This document shows positions 27,094 to 37,780 of a stretch of DNA of 64,000 nt, in pieces; the first letter of the stretch is position 1, and each line of letters opens with the position of its first letter. Origin of the DNA: Sulfuritalea sp. Lineage in GTDB: Bacteria > Pseudomonadota > Gammaproteobacteria > Burkholderiales > Rhodocyclaceae. The stretch covers positions 1-64,000 of the forward strand of contig NZ_JAFLDR010000019.1 in the NCBI RefSeq assembly GCF_017302275.1. Reading direction: 5' to 3'. The position numbers were made by a program, and so were the translations under genes. Under the pieces are notes generated by a model that searched no databases, had not been told where the DNA came from, and saw only the letters and a program-made list of their open reading frames with translations.

Positions 27094-27969
27094 ATGATCC
27101 ACAGCATGACCGGCTATGCCGCCGCCAGCCGCGACCTCGGCACGGCGGTAATCAACCTCGAAATCAAGAGCGTCAATTCGCGCTACCTGGACATCGGCTT
27201 CCGCCTGAGCGAGGACCTGCGCTTCCTCGAAATGCCGCTGCGCGAGAGGATCACCGAGCGCATCGCGCGCGGCAAGATCGAATGCCGCGGTTACCTGCAG
27301 GCCCAGCCGGCTCAGGGCCATGCCAGCCGCCAGCGCCTGCCCGACAGCGCGCTGCTGGCGGAACTGGGCAGCCTCGACGCGGCCGTGCGCAAGGCGCTGC
27401 CCCAGGCCGCGCCGCTGTCGGTGGCCGAGGTGCTGCGCTGGCCCGGCGTACTGGCGGACGACTCGCTGAGCGGCGAACAGTTGCAGGCGGCGGCCCAAGG
27501 ACTGTTCGCCACCCTGCTCGACGAGTTCGTCGCCTCGCGCGAACGCGAGGGTGCCAAGCTGGCCGACGTGCTTAGGAATCGCGCGGCACGCATGCGCGAG
27601 TGCGTGGCCGCCGCCGAGCCCCTGCTGCCGGCCGCGCTGGCGGCCTACCGCGAACGCCTGGCAACCAAATTGCGCGAAGCCGTGGCCAACCTCGACGAGG
27701 AACGCATCCGCCAGGAAGTCGGCGTCTTCGCCGCCAAGATCGACGTCGCCGAGGAAATCGCGCGGCTGGTAACCCACCTCGACGAACTCGACCGCGTCCT
27801 GAAAAAGGGCGGCGCGGTTGGCAAGCGGCTGGACTTCCTGATGCAGGAACTCAACCGCGAAGCCAACACGCTATCCTCCAAGTCGGTCTCGGCCGAGGTC
27901 ACCGCGATCGCGCTCGACCTCAAGCTGCTGGTCGAGCAGATGCGGGAACAGGTGCAGAACCTCGAGTAG
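27094..27969 (+). CDS. yicC: YicC-family endoribonuclease
   Basis: 291-residue YicC protein; the family is now known to be an endoribonuclease involved in small RNA turnover. It starts MIHSMTGYAAASRDLGTAVI, then LEIKSVNSRYLDIGFRLSED, and ends with the conserved KRLDFLMQELNREANTLSSK, SVSAEVTAIALDLKLLVEQM, REQVQNLE. Full length. Next to gmk a short way downstream, the common bacterial association. Confidence 0.95.
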   Translation: MIHSMTGYAAASRDLGTAVINLEIKSVNSRYLDIGFRLSEDLRFLEMPLRERITERIARGKIECRGYLQAQPAQGHASRQRLPDSALLAELGSLDAAVRKALPQAAPLSVAEVLRWPGVLADDSLSGEQLQAAAQGLFATLLDEFVASREREGAKLADVLRNRAARMRECVAAAEPLLPAALAAYRERLATKLREAVANLDEERIRQEVGVFAAKIDVAEEIARLVTHLDELDRVLKKGGAVGKRLDFLMQELNREANTLSSKSVSAEVTAIALDLKLLVEQMREQVQNLE

Positions 27970-27995
27970 GCGGCGCCCGTCCTCGCCCCCCTAAG

Positions 27996-28016
27996 AGTCG
28001 GCGCCAGCGACACGAC
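27996..28016 (+). repeat. 21-bp dispersed repeat (family A), copy 7
   Basis: AGTCGGCGCCAGCG-AC-ACGAC, 27 bases after yicC and just before the cysteine-cluster gene. Confidence 0.75.
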
Positions 28017-28031
28017 GATCGCACCGACCGA

Positions 28032-28352
28032 ATGCCGGCTACGCCTGCCTTCATCGCCATCCATGCCGCCGCGCCCGCCAAACCCGCGCCTGGCGCCGCC
28101 TGCAACGGCTGCGGCGTCTGCTGCTGCGCGGTTCCCTGCCCGGTCAGCCGCGTCCTGCTCGGGCATCGGCAGGGCGCCTGCCCTGCCCTGACCTGGCGCG
28201 AGGGCGACCAGCGCTATGTCTGCGGCATGATCACGCGGCCGGCCGATTTTCTGCGCTGGCTGCCGGCGCGCTGGGAGGCCGCGGCTGGTCGGCGTTCCGC
28301 GCGCTGGGTTGCGGCCGGCAGCGGTTGCGACTCGGACATCGAGCCGGAGTGA
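28032..28352 (+). CDS. Small cysteine-cluster protein, YkgJ-like
   Basis: 106 residues with a dense cysteine motif, ACNGCGVCCCAVPCPVSRVL then GACPALTW and YVCGMITRP, resembling the CxxCxxCC metal-binding cluster of YkgJ-type (zinc/iron chelating) proteins. Function unknown. ATG at 28032; a family A repeat covers the region where its ribosome-binding site would lie. Assignment rests on the motif only. Confidence 0.6.
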   Translation: MPATPAFIAIHAAAPAKPAPGAACNGCGVCCCAVPCPVSRVLLGHRQGACPALTWREGDQRYVCGMITRPADFLRWLPARWEAAAGRRSARWVAAGSGCDSDIEPE

Positions 28353-28409
28353 TCCAGTTCGCGGAGCACGTGACGGAGCGGTGACGATGTCGATCCGGAA
28401 CGCAGCAAC

Positions 28410-28898
28410 TCAATGCTTGTGCTGGTGGTCCATTTTTTCCGACGCCTTGCTCGCCGTCGCCAGGGGTTTTGCCGGCGCCTTGACCTCGATCGAGGAACGC
28501 TTCTTGTCCTTGTCCTCGACCACCAGGGTCAGCGGTACCACGTCGCCCTCCTTCACCTGCTGCTTGAGGTCCATCAGCATGACGTGATAGCCACCCGGCT
28601 TGAGCTCGACGCTCTTGCCGGCGGGCAGGGCCAGGCCTTCCGGCAGCGCACGCATTTTCATGACGTCCTTTTCCATCTTCATCTCGTGCACTTCGACCAC
28701 CCCGGCGACCGGTGATCTGGCCTCGACCAGGCGCGCGTCCTGCGCCGACGTGATTTGCATGAAGGCGCCGGTAGCCTTCTGCTGCGAAACCGTGGCGCGC
28801 ACCCAGGGATCCTTGACGGTGACCTGGGCCTGGGCGGGCAAAACGAAAGCGGCGGACAGCAGGGCGGACAGCACGGTGGAACGGGCGATGCGATTCAT
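28410..28898 (-). CDS. Periplasmic copper chaperone PCuAC
   Basis: 162-residue secreted protein of the PCu(A)C family, which delivers Cu(I) to the CuA/CuB centres of cytochrome oxidases. Signal peptide MNRIARSTVLSALLSAAFVL then PAQAQVTVKDPWVRAT; the copper motif H(M)X10MX21HXM is matched by VVEVHEMKMEKDVMKMR and GGYHVMLMDLKQ. A lysine-rich tail ends with HQHKH, a possible extra metal site. Next to a DUF2946 gene, a combination frequent in copper-related loci. Confidence 0.92.
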   Translation of the reverse strand: MNRIARSTVLSALLSAAFVLPAQAQVTVKDPWVRATVSQQKATGAFMQITSAQDARLVEARSPVAGVVEVHEMKMEKDVMKMRALPEGLALPAGKSVELKPGGYHVMLMDLKQQVKEGDVVPLTLVVEDKDKKRSSIEVKAPAKPLATASKASEKMDHQHKH

Positions 28899-28998
28899 GA
28901 CGACTCCTTGGATTGGATTTGGTCCGCGTCGGAACGCGGTTCGGATAGCGCGCGCCAAGCTATTGTGTCGCGGCGCGGACGACGGGGCGAAACGGGAT

Positions 28999-29397
28999 TC
29001 AGTCCGCAGCCGGCGGACCGCGCGGGGCGTGCGCGGTCAGCGGAGGATGGGGACGCCGCGCCAGCGGGCGCCGGTTCGGCGCGGCGTGGAAAGTCGGCGC
29101 TGGCGACACGGCAAGGCCATTGCCGGCGGCCAGCAGCGGAGCGCCGGCCGCGCAAAGCGTGCAGCAATCGTGAAGCTCGCCGGCCGGGGCGCTGCCGCCG
29201 TCCTGCCCAAGATCCACCTTGAGCACGCCGTGGCTGGTACATAGTTCGGTGACGATGCCGCCCTTGCCGCCGTCCGTCACCGCCGCACGCGCCATGCCGC
29301 TGCCAGCCAGCAAGTGCAACGCCACCGCCAGCAGGCCGAGCGCCGACCGCATCACGGGATGGCGTCGAATCGGGAACGGGCGGGCGAAGTTGCACAT
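28999..29397 (-). CDS. DUF2946-family secreted protein
   Basis: 132 residues. A signal-like segment MRSALGLLAVALHLLAGSGM-ARA follows a basic N-terminus; the CTSHG and LHDCCTLCAAGAPLLAAGNG cysteine motifs match DUF2946, small proteins often found with copper chaperones and of unknown function. The C-terminal third (GLAVSPAPTFHAAPNRRPLA and a Pro/Arg-rich end) is partly encoded by a 21-bp repeat and probably an added tail. Confidence 0.65.
   Translation of the reverse strand: MCNFARPFPIRRHPVMRSALGLLAVALHLLAGSGMARAAVTDGGKGGIVTELCTSHGVLKVDLGQDGGSAPAGELHDCCTLCAAGAPLLAAGNGLAVSPAPTFHAAPNRRPLARRPHPPLTAHAPRGPPAAD
29092..29112 (+). repeat. 21-bp dispersed repeat (family A), copy 8
   Basis: AGTCGGCGCTGGCG-AC-ACGGC, inside the 3' third of the DUF2946 gene, antisense to it (AVSPAPTF). 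Confidence 0.85.
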
Positions 29398-29461
29398 GGG
29401 CCGCGTATACTAATGCATCGATTCCTTGTCCAGCCCTGACACCCCTCAAACACCGCCAACC

Positions 29462-30079
29462 ATGATTTCCGGAACACTTTTCATCGTCTCGGCGCCGTCG
29501 GGCGCCGGCAAGACCACGCTGGTGGGACGCTTGCTGGCCGACGATCCGAAGGTAAGGCACTCGGTGTCCTTCACTACCCGCGCCCCGCGCCCGGGGGAGC
29601 AGGACGGCCGCGAATACAACTTCATCGGCGTGCAGCGCTTCCTCGCCATGCGCGAGCGCGGCGAGTTCGCCGAATGGGCGGAAGTGCACGACAATTTCTA
29701 CGGCACCTCGCGCACCTGGCTCGAACAGCGCATGCTGGAAGGCTGCGACATGATGCTGGAGATCGACTGGCAGGGCGCGCAGCAGATGCGGCGGCAGTTT
29801 CCCGAAGCCGTCAGCATATTCATCCTGCCGCCGTCGATCGCCGAACTGGAACGCCGGCTGCGCGGCCGCGGCGCCGATAGTGAAGATGTCATAGCGCGCC
29901 GGGTGGCTGGCGCCCTGGGCGAAATGCGCCACGTAGCCGAGTTCGATTTTGTTATAATCAACAATGACTTGGATGTTGCCCTCGGCGAACTCAAAGCCGC
30001 CGTGTGCGCCTCGCGCCTGCGCTTCCCGCGCCAGCGCGCACGTCATCCCGACGTATTCCGCTTTTTAGAACAGGACTGA
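29462..30079 (+). CDS. gmk: Guanylate kinase
   Basis: 205-residue GMP kinase. P-loop [22 protein letters not shown]-binding [20 protein letters not shown] and [15 protein letters not shown], and [14 protein letters not shown] are intact. The ATG at 29462 gives the standard N-terminus [10 protein letters not shown]. rpoZ and spoT follow, the classic gmk-rpoZ-spoT order linking nucleotide metabolism and the stringent response. Confidence 0.97.
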   Translation: MISGTLFIVSAPSGAGKTTLVGRLLADDPKVRHSVSFTTRAPRPGEQDGREYNFIGVQRFLAMRERGEFAEWAEVHDNFYGTSRTWLEQRMLEGCDMMLEIDWQGAQQMRRQFPEAVSIFILPPSIAELERRLRGRGADSEDVIARRVAGALGEMRHVAEFDFVIINNDLDVALGELKAAVCASRLRFPRQRARHPDVFRFLEQD

Positions 30080-30083
30080 AACC

Positions 30084-30290
30084 ATGGCCCGTGTCACCAT
30101 CGACGATTGCATCAAGCTCATCCCCAACCGTTTCCAGCTGACCCTGGCGGCGACCTATCGCGCGCGCCAGCTGACGCTGGGCAACACGCCCCAGGTCGAA
30201 CCGGGCCGCGACAAGCCGACCGTGATCGCCCTGCGCGAAATCGCCGCCGGCAAGGTCGGCGTCGAAATCCTGACCCGCAGCAATACGTAA
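30084..30290 (+). CDS. rpoZ: RNA polymerase omega subunit
   Basis: 68 residues, [20 protein letters not shown] then [12 protein letters not shown] and [20 protein letters not shown]. Omega helps RNA polymerase assembly and forms part of a ppGpp site. Starts 4 bases after gmk. Confidence 0.96.
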   Translation: MARVTIDDCIKLIPNRFQLTLAATYRARQLTLGNTPQVEPGRDKPTVIALREIAAGKVGVEILTRSNT

Positions 30291-30313
30291 GCAAAATGCG
30301 AACGGGGTGAATC

Positions 30314-32575
30314 GTGACGGCGGCGCAGGTTCCACTCCGGCCACATCCCGCTTCGCCCCTGATGGACCCCGGCGTGGTGCCGGGCGCCCTCGACGAACCG
30401 CCGCTGATTTCGGCGGACATGCATCCGCCGGTCGACCTGGCCGAGGATCTGGAACGGTTCAACGCCCGGCTCGCCACCTACCTCAAACCTGAAGACATCA
30501 CGCGCGTCGGCGCCGCCTACGTCTTTTCCGACGCGGCGCACCGCGGCCAGATGCGCGTCAGCGGCGGCCCCTACATCACGCATCCGCTGGCCGTCGCGGA
30601 AACCCTGGCGGGATGGCATCTGGACGCGCACGCGCTGATGGCCGCGCTGCTGCACGACGTGATGGAAGACACGTCGATCACCAAGGAACAGATCGCCGAA
30701 CGCTTCGGCAAGGTCGCCGCGGAACTGGTCGACGGCGTCTCCAAGCTCGACCGCATCGAACACCAGAGCTTCGAGGAAGCGCAGGCGGAGAATTTCCGCA
30801 AGATGCTGCTGGCGATGGCGCGCGACGTGCGCGTGATCCTGATCAAGCTCGCCGACCGCCTGCACAACATGCAGACTCTGGACGCCATGCGGCCCGAGAA
30901 GCGGCGCCGGATCGCCCGTGAAACCCTCGACATCTACGCCCCGATCGCCAACCGGCTTGGCCTCAACGCCCTGTATCGCGAACTGCAGGAACTCGCCTTC
31001 CGCCATGCGCATCCTCTGCGCTATCGGGTGCTTTCCAAGGCGGTGAAGGGCGCCCGCGGCAACCGCCGCGAAGTGGTGAGCAAGATCCTGGACGCCATCC
31101 GGCAGGCGTTGCCGGCCGCCGGCATCGACGCCGACGTCAAGGGGCGGGAAAAGCACCTGTACGGCATCTACCGCAAGATGCGCGACAAGCATCTTTCCTT
31201 TTCGCAGGTGCTGGACATCTACGGCTTTCGCATCATCGTCAAGGACCGCCCCACCTGCTACCTCGCGCTCGGCGCGTTGCACGCGCTGTACCAGCCGGTG
31301 CCAGGCAAGTTCAAGGACTACATCGCGATCCCCAAGGCCAACGGCTACCAGTCGCTGCACACCACGCTGATCGGTCCCTTCGGCACGCCGGCCGAAATCC
31401 AGATCCGCGATGCCGACATGCACCATGTCGCCGAATCCGGCGTCGCCTCGCACTGGCTGTACAAGGACGAAACGACGCTCGACCAGTTGCAGAAGAAGAC
31501 CCACAAATGGTTGCAGTCGCTGGTCGAACTGCAATCGGCGAGCGGCGACTCTTCGGAATTCCTCGAGCACGTCAAGGTCGACCTGTTCCCCGGCGAAGTC
31601 TATGTGTTCAGCCCCCGCGGCAAGATCTTTGCCCTGCCGCGCGGCTCGACGCCGGTCGACCTGGCCTACGCCGTGCACACCGACATCGGCGACCGCTGCG
31701 TCGCCTGCCGCATCAATTTCGAAACCATGCCGCTGCGCACGGAACTGCGCAACGGCGACCGCGTCGAGATCATCACCGAGCCAAACGCCGCGCCCAACCC
31801 CGCCTGGCTCGGCTATGTCAAGAGCGCGCGGGCGCGCTCCAAGATCCGCCACTTCCTCAATACCAGGCACGCCGAGGAATCCGCCGCGCTGGGCGAGCGC
31901 CTGTTGTCGCACGCCTTGCGTGACCTCGGCCTGGCCCTGGCCAAGTTGCCGGCGCAGGCATGGGAACGCTTCAAACGCGCCTCCGGGGCACGCTCGCAAA
32001 AGGCCGTGCTGGCCGAGATCGGGCTGGGCAAGCGCCTGCCGGCCATCGTCGCGCGGCGACTGGCCGAAGGCGTCGAGTCGACGAACGCCGCCACCGAAGC
32101 GCGCGGCAAGCAGGCGATCCTGATCCACGGCCCCGAAGGCGTTGCGGTCAAGCTCGGCAATTGCTGCCGTCCCATTCCCGGCGACCCGATCGTCGGCCTG
32201 ATACGCAAGGGCCAGGGCCTGGTGGTGCACACCCACGATTGCACGGCGATCGCCAAACTGCGCAGCGAGCGCGGCAACTGGGTGGACGTCGAATGGGAAG
32301 CTGACATCAAGGGCATGTTCGAAGCCAGCATCCGCGTCATCGCCAAGAACGTGCGCGGCGTGCTGGCCCGCATCGCCGCCGGCATTGCCGAGGCCGGCTC
32401 CAACATCGTCAATATCAGCATGGATGACGACAGCGGCGAAGCCACCACCCTGTTCTTCACCCTGCAGGTCACCGACCGAATCCACCTCGCCCGCATCCTG
32501 CGCTCGCTCCGTCGCGTGCCGGAAGTGGTGCGCATCACCCGTTACGTCGATGCAAAACCCAGAAAGGAAAACTGA
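30314..32575 (+). CDS. spoT: Bifunctional (p)ppGpp synthetase/hydrolase SpoT
   Basis: 753-residue RelA/SpoT protein. The hydrolase HD domain is intact (GGPYITHPLAVAETL; AALLHDVMEDTSITKEQIAE), as is the synthetase region (YGFRIIVKDRPTCYLALGAL; FKDYIAIPKANGYQSLHTTL), then the TGS domain (LFPGEVYVFSPRGKIFALPR) and a C-terminal ACT domain (ASIRVIAKNVRGVLARIAAG). An active HD domain makes this SpoT rather than RelA. Start at 30314 (an alternative GTG) gives MTAAQVPLRPHPA; exact N-terminus uncertain. Its TGA overlaps the next ATG. Confidence 0.95.
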   Translation: MTAAQVPLRPHPASPLMDPGVVPGALDEPPLISADMHPPVDLAEDLERFNARLATYLKPEDITRVGAAYVFSDAAHRGQMRVSGGPYITHPLAVAETLAGWHLDAHALMAALLHDVMEDTSITKEQIAERFGKVAAELVDGVSKLDRIEHQSFEEAQAENFRKMLLAMARDVRVILIKLADRLHNMQTLDAMRPEKRRRIARETLDIYAPIANRLGLNALYRELQELAFRHAHPLRYRVLSKAVKGARGNRREVVSKILDAIRQALPAAGIDADVKGREKHLYGIYRKMRDKHLSFSQVLDIYGFRIIVKDRPTCYLALGALHALYQPVPGKFKDYIAIPKANGYQSLHTTLIGPFGTPAEIQIRDADMHHVAESGVASHWLYKDETTLDQLQKKTHKWLQSLVELQSASGDSSEFLEHVKVDLFPGEVYVFSPRGKIFALPRGSTPVDLAYAVHTDIGDRCVACRINFETMPLRTELRNGDRVEIITEPNAAPNPAWLGYVKSARARSKIRHFLNTRHAEESAALGERLLSHALRDLGLALAKLPAQAWERFKRASGARSQKAVLAEIGLGKRLPAIVARRLAEGVESTNAATEARGKQAILIHGPEGVAVKLGNCCRPIPGDPIVGLIRKGQGLVVHTHDCTAIAKLRSERGNWVDVEWEADIKGMFEASIRVIAKNVRGVLARIAAGIAEAGSNIVNISMDDDSGEATTLFFTLQVTDRIHLARILRSLRRVPEVVRITRYVDAKPRKEN

Positions 32576-32763
32576 TGGCACTCTATGAATCCGAGCACAC
32601 CAAGTTCATGCGTGAATGGATGGAAAAGCATCCCGAGGAAAAGGCCGAGCAGCAGAAAGGGCGCGCGTTATGGTGGGACAAGGCGCCGCGTTCGCTGAAC
32701 ACGATGAAGGAAACCGAGGCCGCAAGAGTGCCGAACAAGGCCTATTACTACGACGCCAACTAA
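32575..32763 (+). CDS. DUF3460 small protein
   Basis: 62 residues, MALYESEHTKFMREWMEKHP, EEKAEQQKGRALWWDKAPRS, ending NKAYYYDAN. This matches the small betaproteobacterial DUF3460 family, of unknown function, often found near spoT or housekeeping genes. Its ATG overlaps the spoT stop by one base (TGATG). Confidence 0.85.
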   Translation: MALYESEHTKFMREWMEKHPEEKAEQQKGRALWWDKAPRSLNTMKETEAARVPNKAYYYDAN

Positions 32764-32796
32764 AAGCCGATCGCCAGCGGAGCGTACTTTCCGCCG

Positions 32797-34563
32797 ATGA
32801 ACCCCGCGTCGCCGGCCGGCAAGCCCCGGCGGGTCAAGAAGGCCTTCATGGGCGCCTTCGCGATCGCGATCATCGTCATCATGGCGGTCTTCGCGACCGC
32901 CATTTACATGGTGGAAGTCAAGGTGCGCGATCGCGATCTCGCCGAACGATCGTCGGCCGCGGCAAAACTCTTTGCCGCAAAACTGGAGAAGGACGGCAAC
33001 CTGATGCGTGCCGTCGCGCATGCCATGATGGGCAACGCGGCCATCGAGCAAGCGTTCCGCAAGGGCGACCGCGACGGACTGGAACGCAGCGCCCGCGGCT
33101 TGTTCGAGACCCTGCGCGGCGACCACCGCATCACCCATCTGTATTTTACCGGGCCGGACCGGATCAATCTCTACCGCCTGCATACGCCTGCCGAGTACGG
33201 CGACCGCATTGACCGCGCCACCATGCTGCAGGCCCATAGCCGCAAGCAGACGGTGCAAGGCCTCGAACTCGGCCCGCTGGGAACCCTGACGCTGCGGCTG
33301 GTCATGCCTTGGCGACAGCGGGAACGCAGCCTCGGTTACGTCGAACTCGGCGAGGAGGTCAAGCACCTGATCGACGAAGTGCGCGACAGTCTCGCGGTGG
33401 ATATCGTGGTCCTGATCGACAAGCGCTACCTTGAGCCGAAGCAGTGGCAGCGTGGCCAGACCCTGATGAATCGGCAGGGTGACTGGGATCGGTTCTCCAG
33501 CCATGTCGCGCTGGCGCAGACCTCGCCGTTGCCGACCGGGTTCGACGACCGAGCGCTCGCCCGTCTGCTGGGAGGTGAAGGCGTAAAGATTGCGGAGGGC
33601 GGGCGTTCACTGCACATGGCCATGGTCCCGTTGGAAGACGCCGCCGGCCATCCAATCGGCAAGCTGGCAATCGTCCGCGACGCAACGGCACTTGAAGCGA
33701 CTTTCAACAACTACATGGCCGCCGTCGTCCTGCTGAGCTTGGCGGTGGCGGCCGGGGTGCTCGGCGTGTTCTACGTCGCGCTGGAACGCGTGGAGCACGA
33801 CTACCGGCGCCAGCACGAGCTCGAGCACCGTTTGCTTCACCTCGACACCAAACACCAGCGCATGCTCCAGGTGGAGAAGCTTTCGGCGCTCGGCACGATG
33901 GTCGGCAGCATCGCCCACCAGCTCAACAATCCCCTGGTCGGTGTGGTCAACATGGCCCAGTTGGCCGAGCGCGGGGCCGAAGATCCGGGACGAACCCGCG
34001 AACTGCTGGCCGAGATTCGTCATGCCGGCGAGGACTGTCGCGGCTTCGTGCGCCGCATGCTGGAGTTCTCAAAAATTTCGTGCTTCGACAGCAAACCTAC
34101 CGCGATCGCGGCGCTGATCGACGAAACGGTGTTGATGTTTCGTCAGACCGAAGCGCGACATCTGCCGGTGGACATCCAGTTGCCGGACGAGCCGCCGCTG
34201 TTGACCATCGACCCGATCCTGATTCGCCACGCGCTGTTCAACCTTTTGCAGAACGCCGCCCAGGCCACCGAAGGCAATGCCGGCATCACCATCCACCTGG
34301 AGCCGCTGGCCGACCCGGGCACCGGCGCGCCGGGTTGGTCGCTGTCGGTGGCCGACCGGGGGCGCGGCATCGCGCCCGAGGTGATGGACAAGATTTTCGT
34401 GCCCTTCTTCACCACCCGCAGCGACGGCACCGGCCTTGGCCTGCCGGTGGTGCTTCATGTCGTGCTGCTGCATGACGGGCACGTGACGGCCGCCAATCGC
34501 CCTGACGGTGGCACATTAATTGCGATCTGGCTCCCGCAGGCAGATCAGCATCCCGTTGGATAG
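32797..34563 (+). CDS. Membrane sensor histidine kinase
   Basis: 588 residues: transmembrane helix (FMGAFAIAIIVIMAVFATAI, about 17-40), a long periplasmic Cache-like sensor part (about 45-300) with HLYFTGPDRINLYRLHTPAE and LGTLTLRLVMPWRQRERSLG, a second helix (AAVVLLSLAVAAGVLGVFYV), a HisKA domain with H in GSIAHQLNNPLVGVVNMAQL, and a GHKL ATPase with N-box LFNLLQNAAQATEG, G1 VADRGRGIAPEV and G2 GTGLGLPVV. It starts 33 bases after DUF3460 and is followed directly by its partner activator. Signal unknown. Confidence 0.92.
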   Translation: MNPASPAGKPRRVKKAFMGAFAIAIIVIMAVFATAIYMVEVKVRDRDLAERSSAAAKLFAAKLEKDGNLMRAVAHAMMGNAAIEQAFRKGDRDGLERSARGLFETLRGDHRITHLYFTGPDRINLYRLHTPAEYGDRIDRATMLQAHSRKQTVQGLELGPLGTLTLRLVMPWRQRERSLGYVELGEEVKHLIDEVRDSLAVDIVVLIDKRYLEPKQWQRGQTLMNRQGDWDRFSSHVALAQTSPLPTGFDDRALARLLGGEGVKIAEGGRSLHMAMVPLEDAAGHPIGKLAIVRDATALEATFNNYMAAVVLLSLAVAAGVLGVFYVALERVEHDYRRQHELEHRLLHLDTKHQRMLQVEKLSALGTMVGSIAHQLNNPLVGVVNMAQLAERGAEDPGRTRELLAEIRHAGEDCRGFVRRMLEFSKISCFDSKPTAIAALIDETVLMFRQTEARHLPVDIQLPDEPPLLTIDPILIRHALFNLLQNAAQATEGNAGITIHLEPLADPGTGAPGWSLSVADRGRGIAPEVMDKIFVPFFTTRSDGTGLGLPVVLHVVLLHDGHVTAANRPDGGTLIAIWLPQADQHPVG

Positions 34564-34570
34564 GCTATCG

Positions 34571-35972
<1,402 letters not shown>

Positions 35973-35974
<2 letters not shown>

Positions 35975-35988
35975 CGACACCTGTCGCT
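35973..35988. promoter_or_regulatory. Candidate enhancer site for the sigma-54 activator
   Basis: AGCGACA-CC-TGTCGCT, a perfect 7-bp-arm palindrome overlapping the activator stop codon and about 80 bases upstream of the -24/-12 promoter. Distance and symmetry fit an NtrC-type binding site. Confidence 0.55.
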
Positions 35989-36063
35989 CGACGATGACAG
36001 CACAAGTGCCGCGCGCAACGCTGGTATCGCGCGAAACTGCCGGATTGGAAGGCCCGATTGAAG

Positions 36064-36079
36064 TGGCATGAGTATTGCA
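36064..36079 (+). promoter_or_regulatory. Sigma-54 (-24/-12) promoter
   Basis: TGGCATGAGTATTGCA matches the consensus TGGCAC-N5-TTGCA, with GG and GC separated by exactly 10 bases. It lies about 37 bases before the cytochrome start and directly after the gene for a sigma-54 activator, so control of the cytochrome module by that protein is a strong inference. Confidence 0.88.
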
Positions 36080-36115
36080 TTCCCTGAAGCGAACAGTGCT
36101 TATTAGGGAGCTAAC

Positions 36116-37126
36116 GTGTTCATGTCATGGCGCAACAGTATCGCCGCTGCCGTTCTCGGCCTGATCTGTTTTCTTCCCGCCGTTCCCGTACTGGCCGCCG
36201 ATGCCGCCCCGGTCGATCAGGCCACCATAGAGCAGAACCGCAAGGCCAACGCGGAGTGCTATTCCTGCCACAGTGCCGCGGGCATCAAAAATCCGCCGAA
36301 GGCCGGGCTCGATCTGGGCAAGCTCAAGGATTCGCGTCTCGAACCCGAGGTATTCAACCCCTCCGACCACGGCGTCATGGACTGCCGCCAGTGCCACGCC
36401 AAGAACCATTACGCTGAGTACCCGCACGCGGAAGCCGGCAAGGCCGCCACCAGCCCCTGCACCGAATGCCATGCAGCCAAGTCGCTGCGCCTGGAGCCCC
36501 AGTTCAATGCCTCGGTCCATGCCAAGAACAAGGGGCTGAAGGAAAAATTCACCTGCAGCACCTGCCATAACGCGCACGTCAGCATCGTCCAGAAGCGGCT
36601 CAAGGATCCGGCCAAGATCGTGGCTCAGGACAACCACGGTTGCCTGGAATGCCATGACTCGGACCTGATATTCGCCAAGTTCGCCCCCGACGGCGAGAAG
36701 ACTCCCGGCACCAAGAAAAAGCGGCCGGACATCGACGCCATCCACGACTGGCTGCCGAATGCCAAGGCGCACTGGAACGCGGTGCGCTGCATCGAGTGCC
36801 ACACCCCGGCCGTGGCCGAAGGCAAGATGCTCTCGCACGAAATCCTCAACAAGGAAAAGGCCGAGAAGAAGTGCCTCTCCTGCCACTCCGCCAACAGCAC
36901 GCTCAAGGTCCGCCTGTATCGCCACATGGTCAAGGAGGAACAGCAGAAGTATGGCTTCACCAACAGCGTGATGCTGTCCACCTCCTACATCATCGGCGCC
37001 ACTCGCCATCCGCTGCTTGACTCGATCATCATCGCCCTGGCGGTCGCCACGCTGCTCGGGGTGCTGCTCCATGGTGCCATCCGTATCGTCATGAACGCGC
37101 GCCGCAACAAGGGGAAATCGCAATGA
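36116..37126 (+). CDS. Heptaheme c-type cytochrome, membrane anchored
   Basis: 336 residues. Signal peptide (FMSWRNSIAAAVLGLICFLP, cleaved after VLA), seven CxxCH heme sites (cysteines at about 48, 90, 115, 147, 176, 225, 253) and a C-terminal membrane helix (about 303-327, SIIIALAVATLLGVLLHGAI) with a basic cytoplasmic end. It should be a periplasmic electron carrier tied to the inner membrane. It lacks the N-terminal anchor of NapC/NirT cytochromes and is not one I can name. GTG start at 36116 is best spaced from AGGGAG; ATG at 36122 is possible. Overlaps the next gene by ATGA. Confidence 0.88.
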   Translation: MFMSWRNSIAAAVLGLICFLPAVPVLAADAAPVDQATIEQNRKANAECYSCHSAAGIKNPPKAGLDLGKLKDSRLEPEVFNPSDHGVMDCRQCHAKNHYAEYPHAEAGKAATSPCTECHAAKSLRLEPQFNASVHAKNKGLKEKFTCSTCHNAHVSIVQKRLKDPAKIVAQDNHGCLECHDSDLIFAKFAPDGEKTPGTKKKRPDIDAIHDWLPNAKAHWNAVRCIECHTPAVAEGKMLSHEILNKEKAEKKCLSCHSANSTLKVRLYRHMVKEEQQKYGFTNSVMLSTSYIIGATRHPLLDSIIIALAVATLLGVLLHGAIRIVMNARRNKGKSQ

Positions 37127-37737
37127 GCGAACGTGTCTACCTCCTGCCGCTGTGGGTCCGCCTGTGGCACTGGACCAATGCCCTGCTGATCATCACCCTC
37201 ACCATCACCGGCATCAGCCTGCATTTCGCCGATCCGAAGCTGCCCCTGGTCGAGTTCTCGCTCGCGGCGCGCATCCACGACATCGCCGGCCTCGCGCTGG
37301 TGGCGGCCTACGCCTTCTTCGCCGTCGCCAACATCGTCAGCGGCAATTGGTGGCAATACGTGCCCAAGCCGCCCGGCATCATCGATCGCTGCATGGTGCA
37401 GGCGCGCTGGTACCTGTGGGGCATCTTCCAGGGCGAACCGCACCCCTATCCGGTGACGAAGGAAGTCAATTTCAACGCGATGCAGGCGCTGGTCTATTGG
37501 TTCATCATGTACATCATGATGCCCACGCTGCTGGTTACCGGGCTGGTCTTCATGTTCCCGCAGTTTGCGCCGGAACATGTATTCGGCATGGACGGTCTGC
37601 TGCCCGTGGCCGTGCTGCACTACCTGACCGGCACCGCCATCGTCCTGTTCATGATCGCCCACATGTATCTCGGCACCACCGGCCACACCGTCACCACCAT
37701 GTTCAAGACGATGATCACCGGCTGGCACGAGCATTGA
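37123..37737 (+). CDS. Cytochrome b561-type membrane subunit
   Basis: 204 residues, four hydrophobic helices, of the di-heme cytochrome b family seen in formate dehydrogenase, Ni/Fe-hydrogenase and thiosulfate reductase. Likely heme ligands: His in VRLWHWTNALLIITLTITGI and RIHDIAGLALVAAYAFFAVA, and in LPVAVLHYLTGTAIVLFMIA plus HMYLGTTGHTVTTMFKTMI. It should take electrons from, or give them to, the quinone pool and pass them to the heptaheme protein. Translationally coupled to that gene. Confidence 0.88.
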   Translation: MSERVYLLPLWVRLWHWTNALLIITLTITGISLHFADPKLPLVEFSLAARIHDIAGLALVAAYAFFAVANIVSGNWWQYVPKPPGIIDRCMVQARWYLWGIFQGEPHPYPVTKEVNFNAMQALVYWFIMYIMMPTLLVTGLVFMFPQFAPEHVFGMDGLLPVAVLHYLTGTAIVLFMIAHMYLGTTGHTVTTMFKTMITGWHEH

Positions 37738-37780
37738 GGTTTTTCCGTCCGATTGCTTTCCCAACAAAGGAGATAACACC

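Noticed and set aside
30155-32581. An 808-codon frame on the minus strand opposite spoT
   Set aside because: Antisense shadow of an intact, fully motif-supported spoT.
36116-37126. Heptaheme cytochrome as NapC/NirT or NrfA
   Set aside because: The anchor is C-terminal, the heme number and spacing differ, and there is no NrfA-type CxxCK site.
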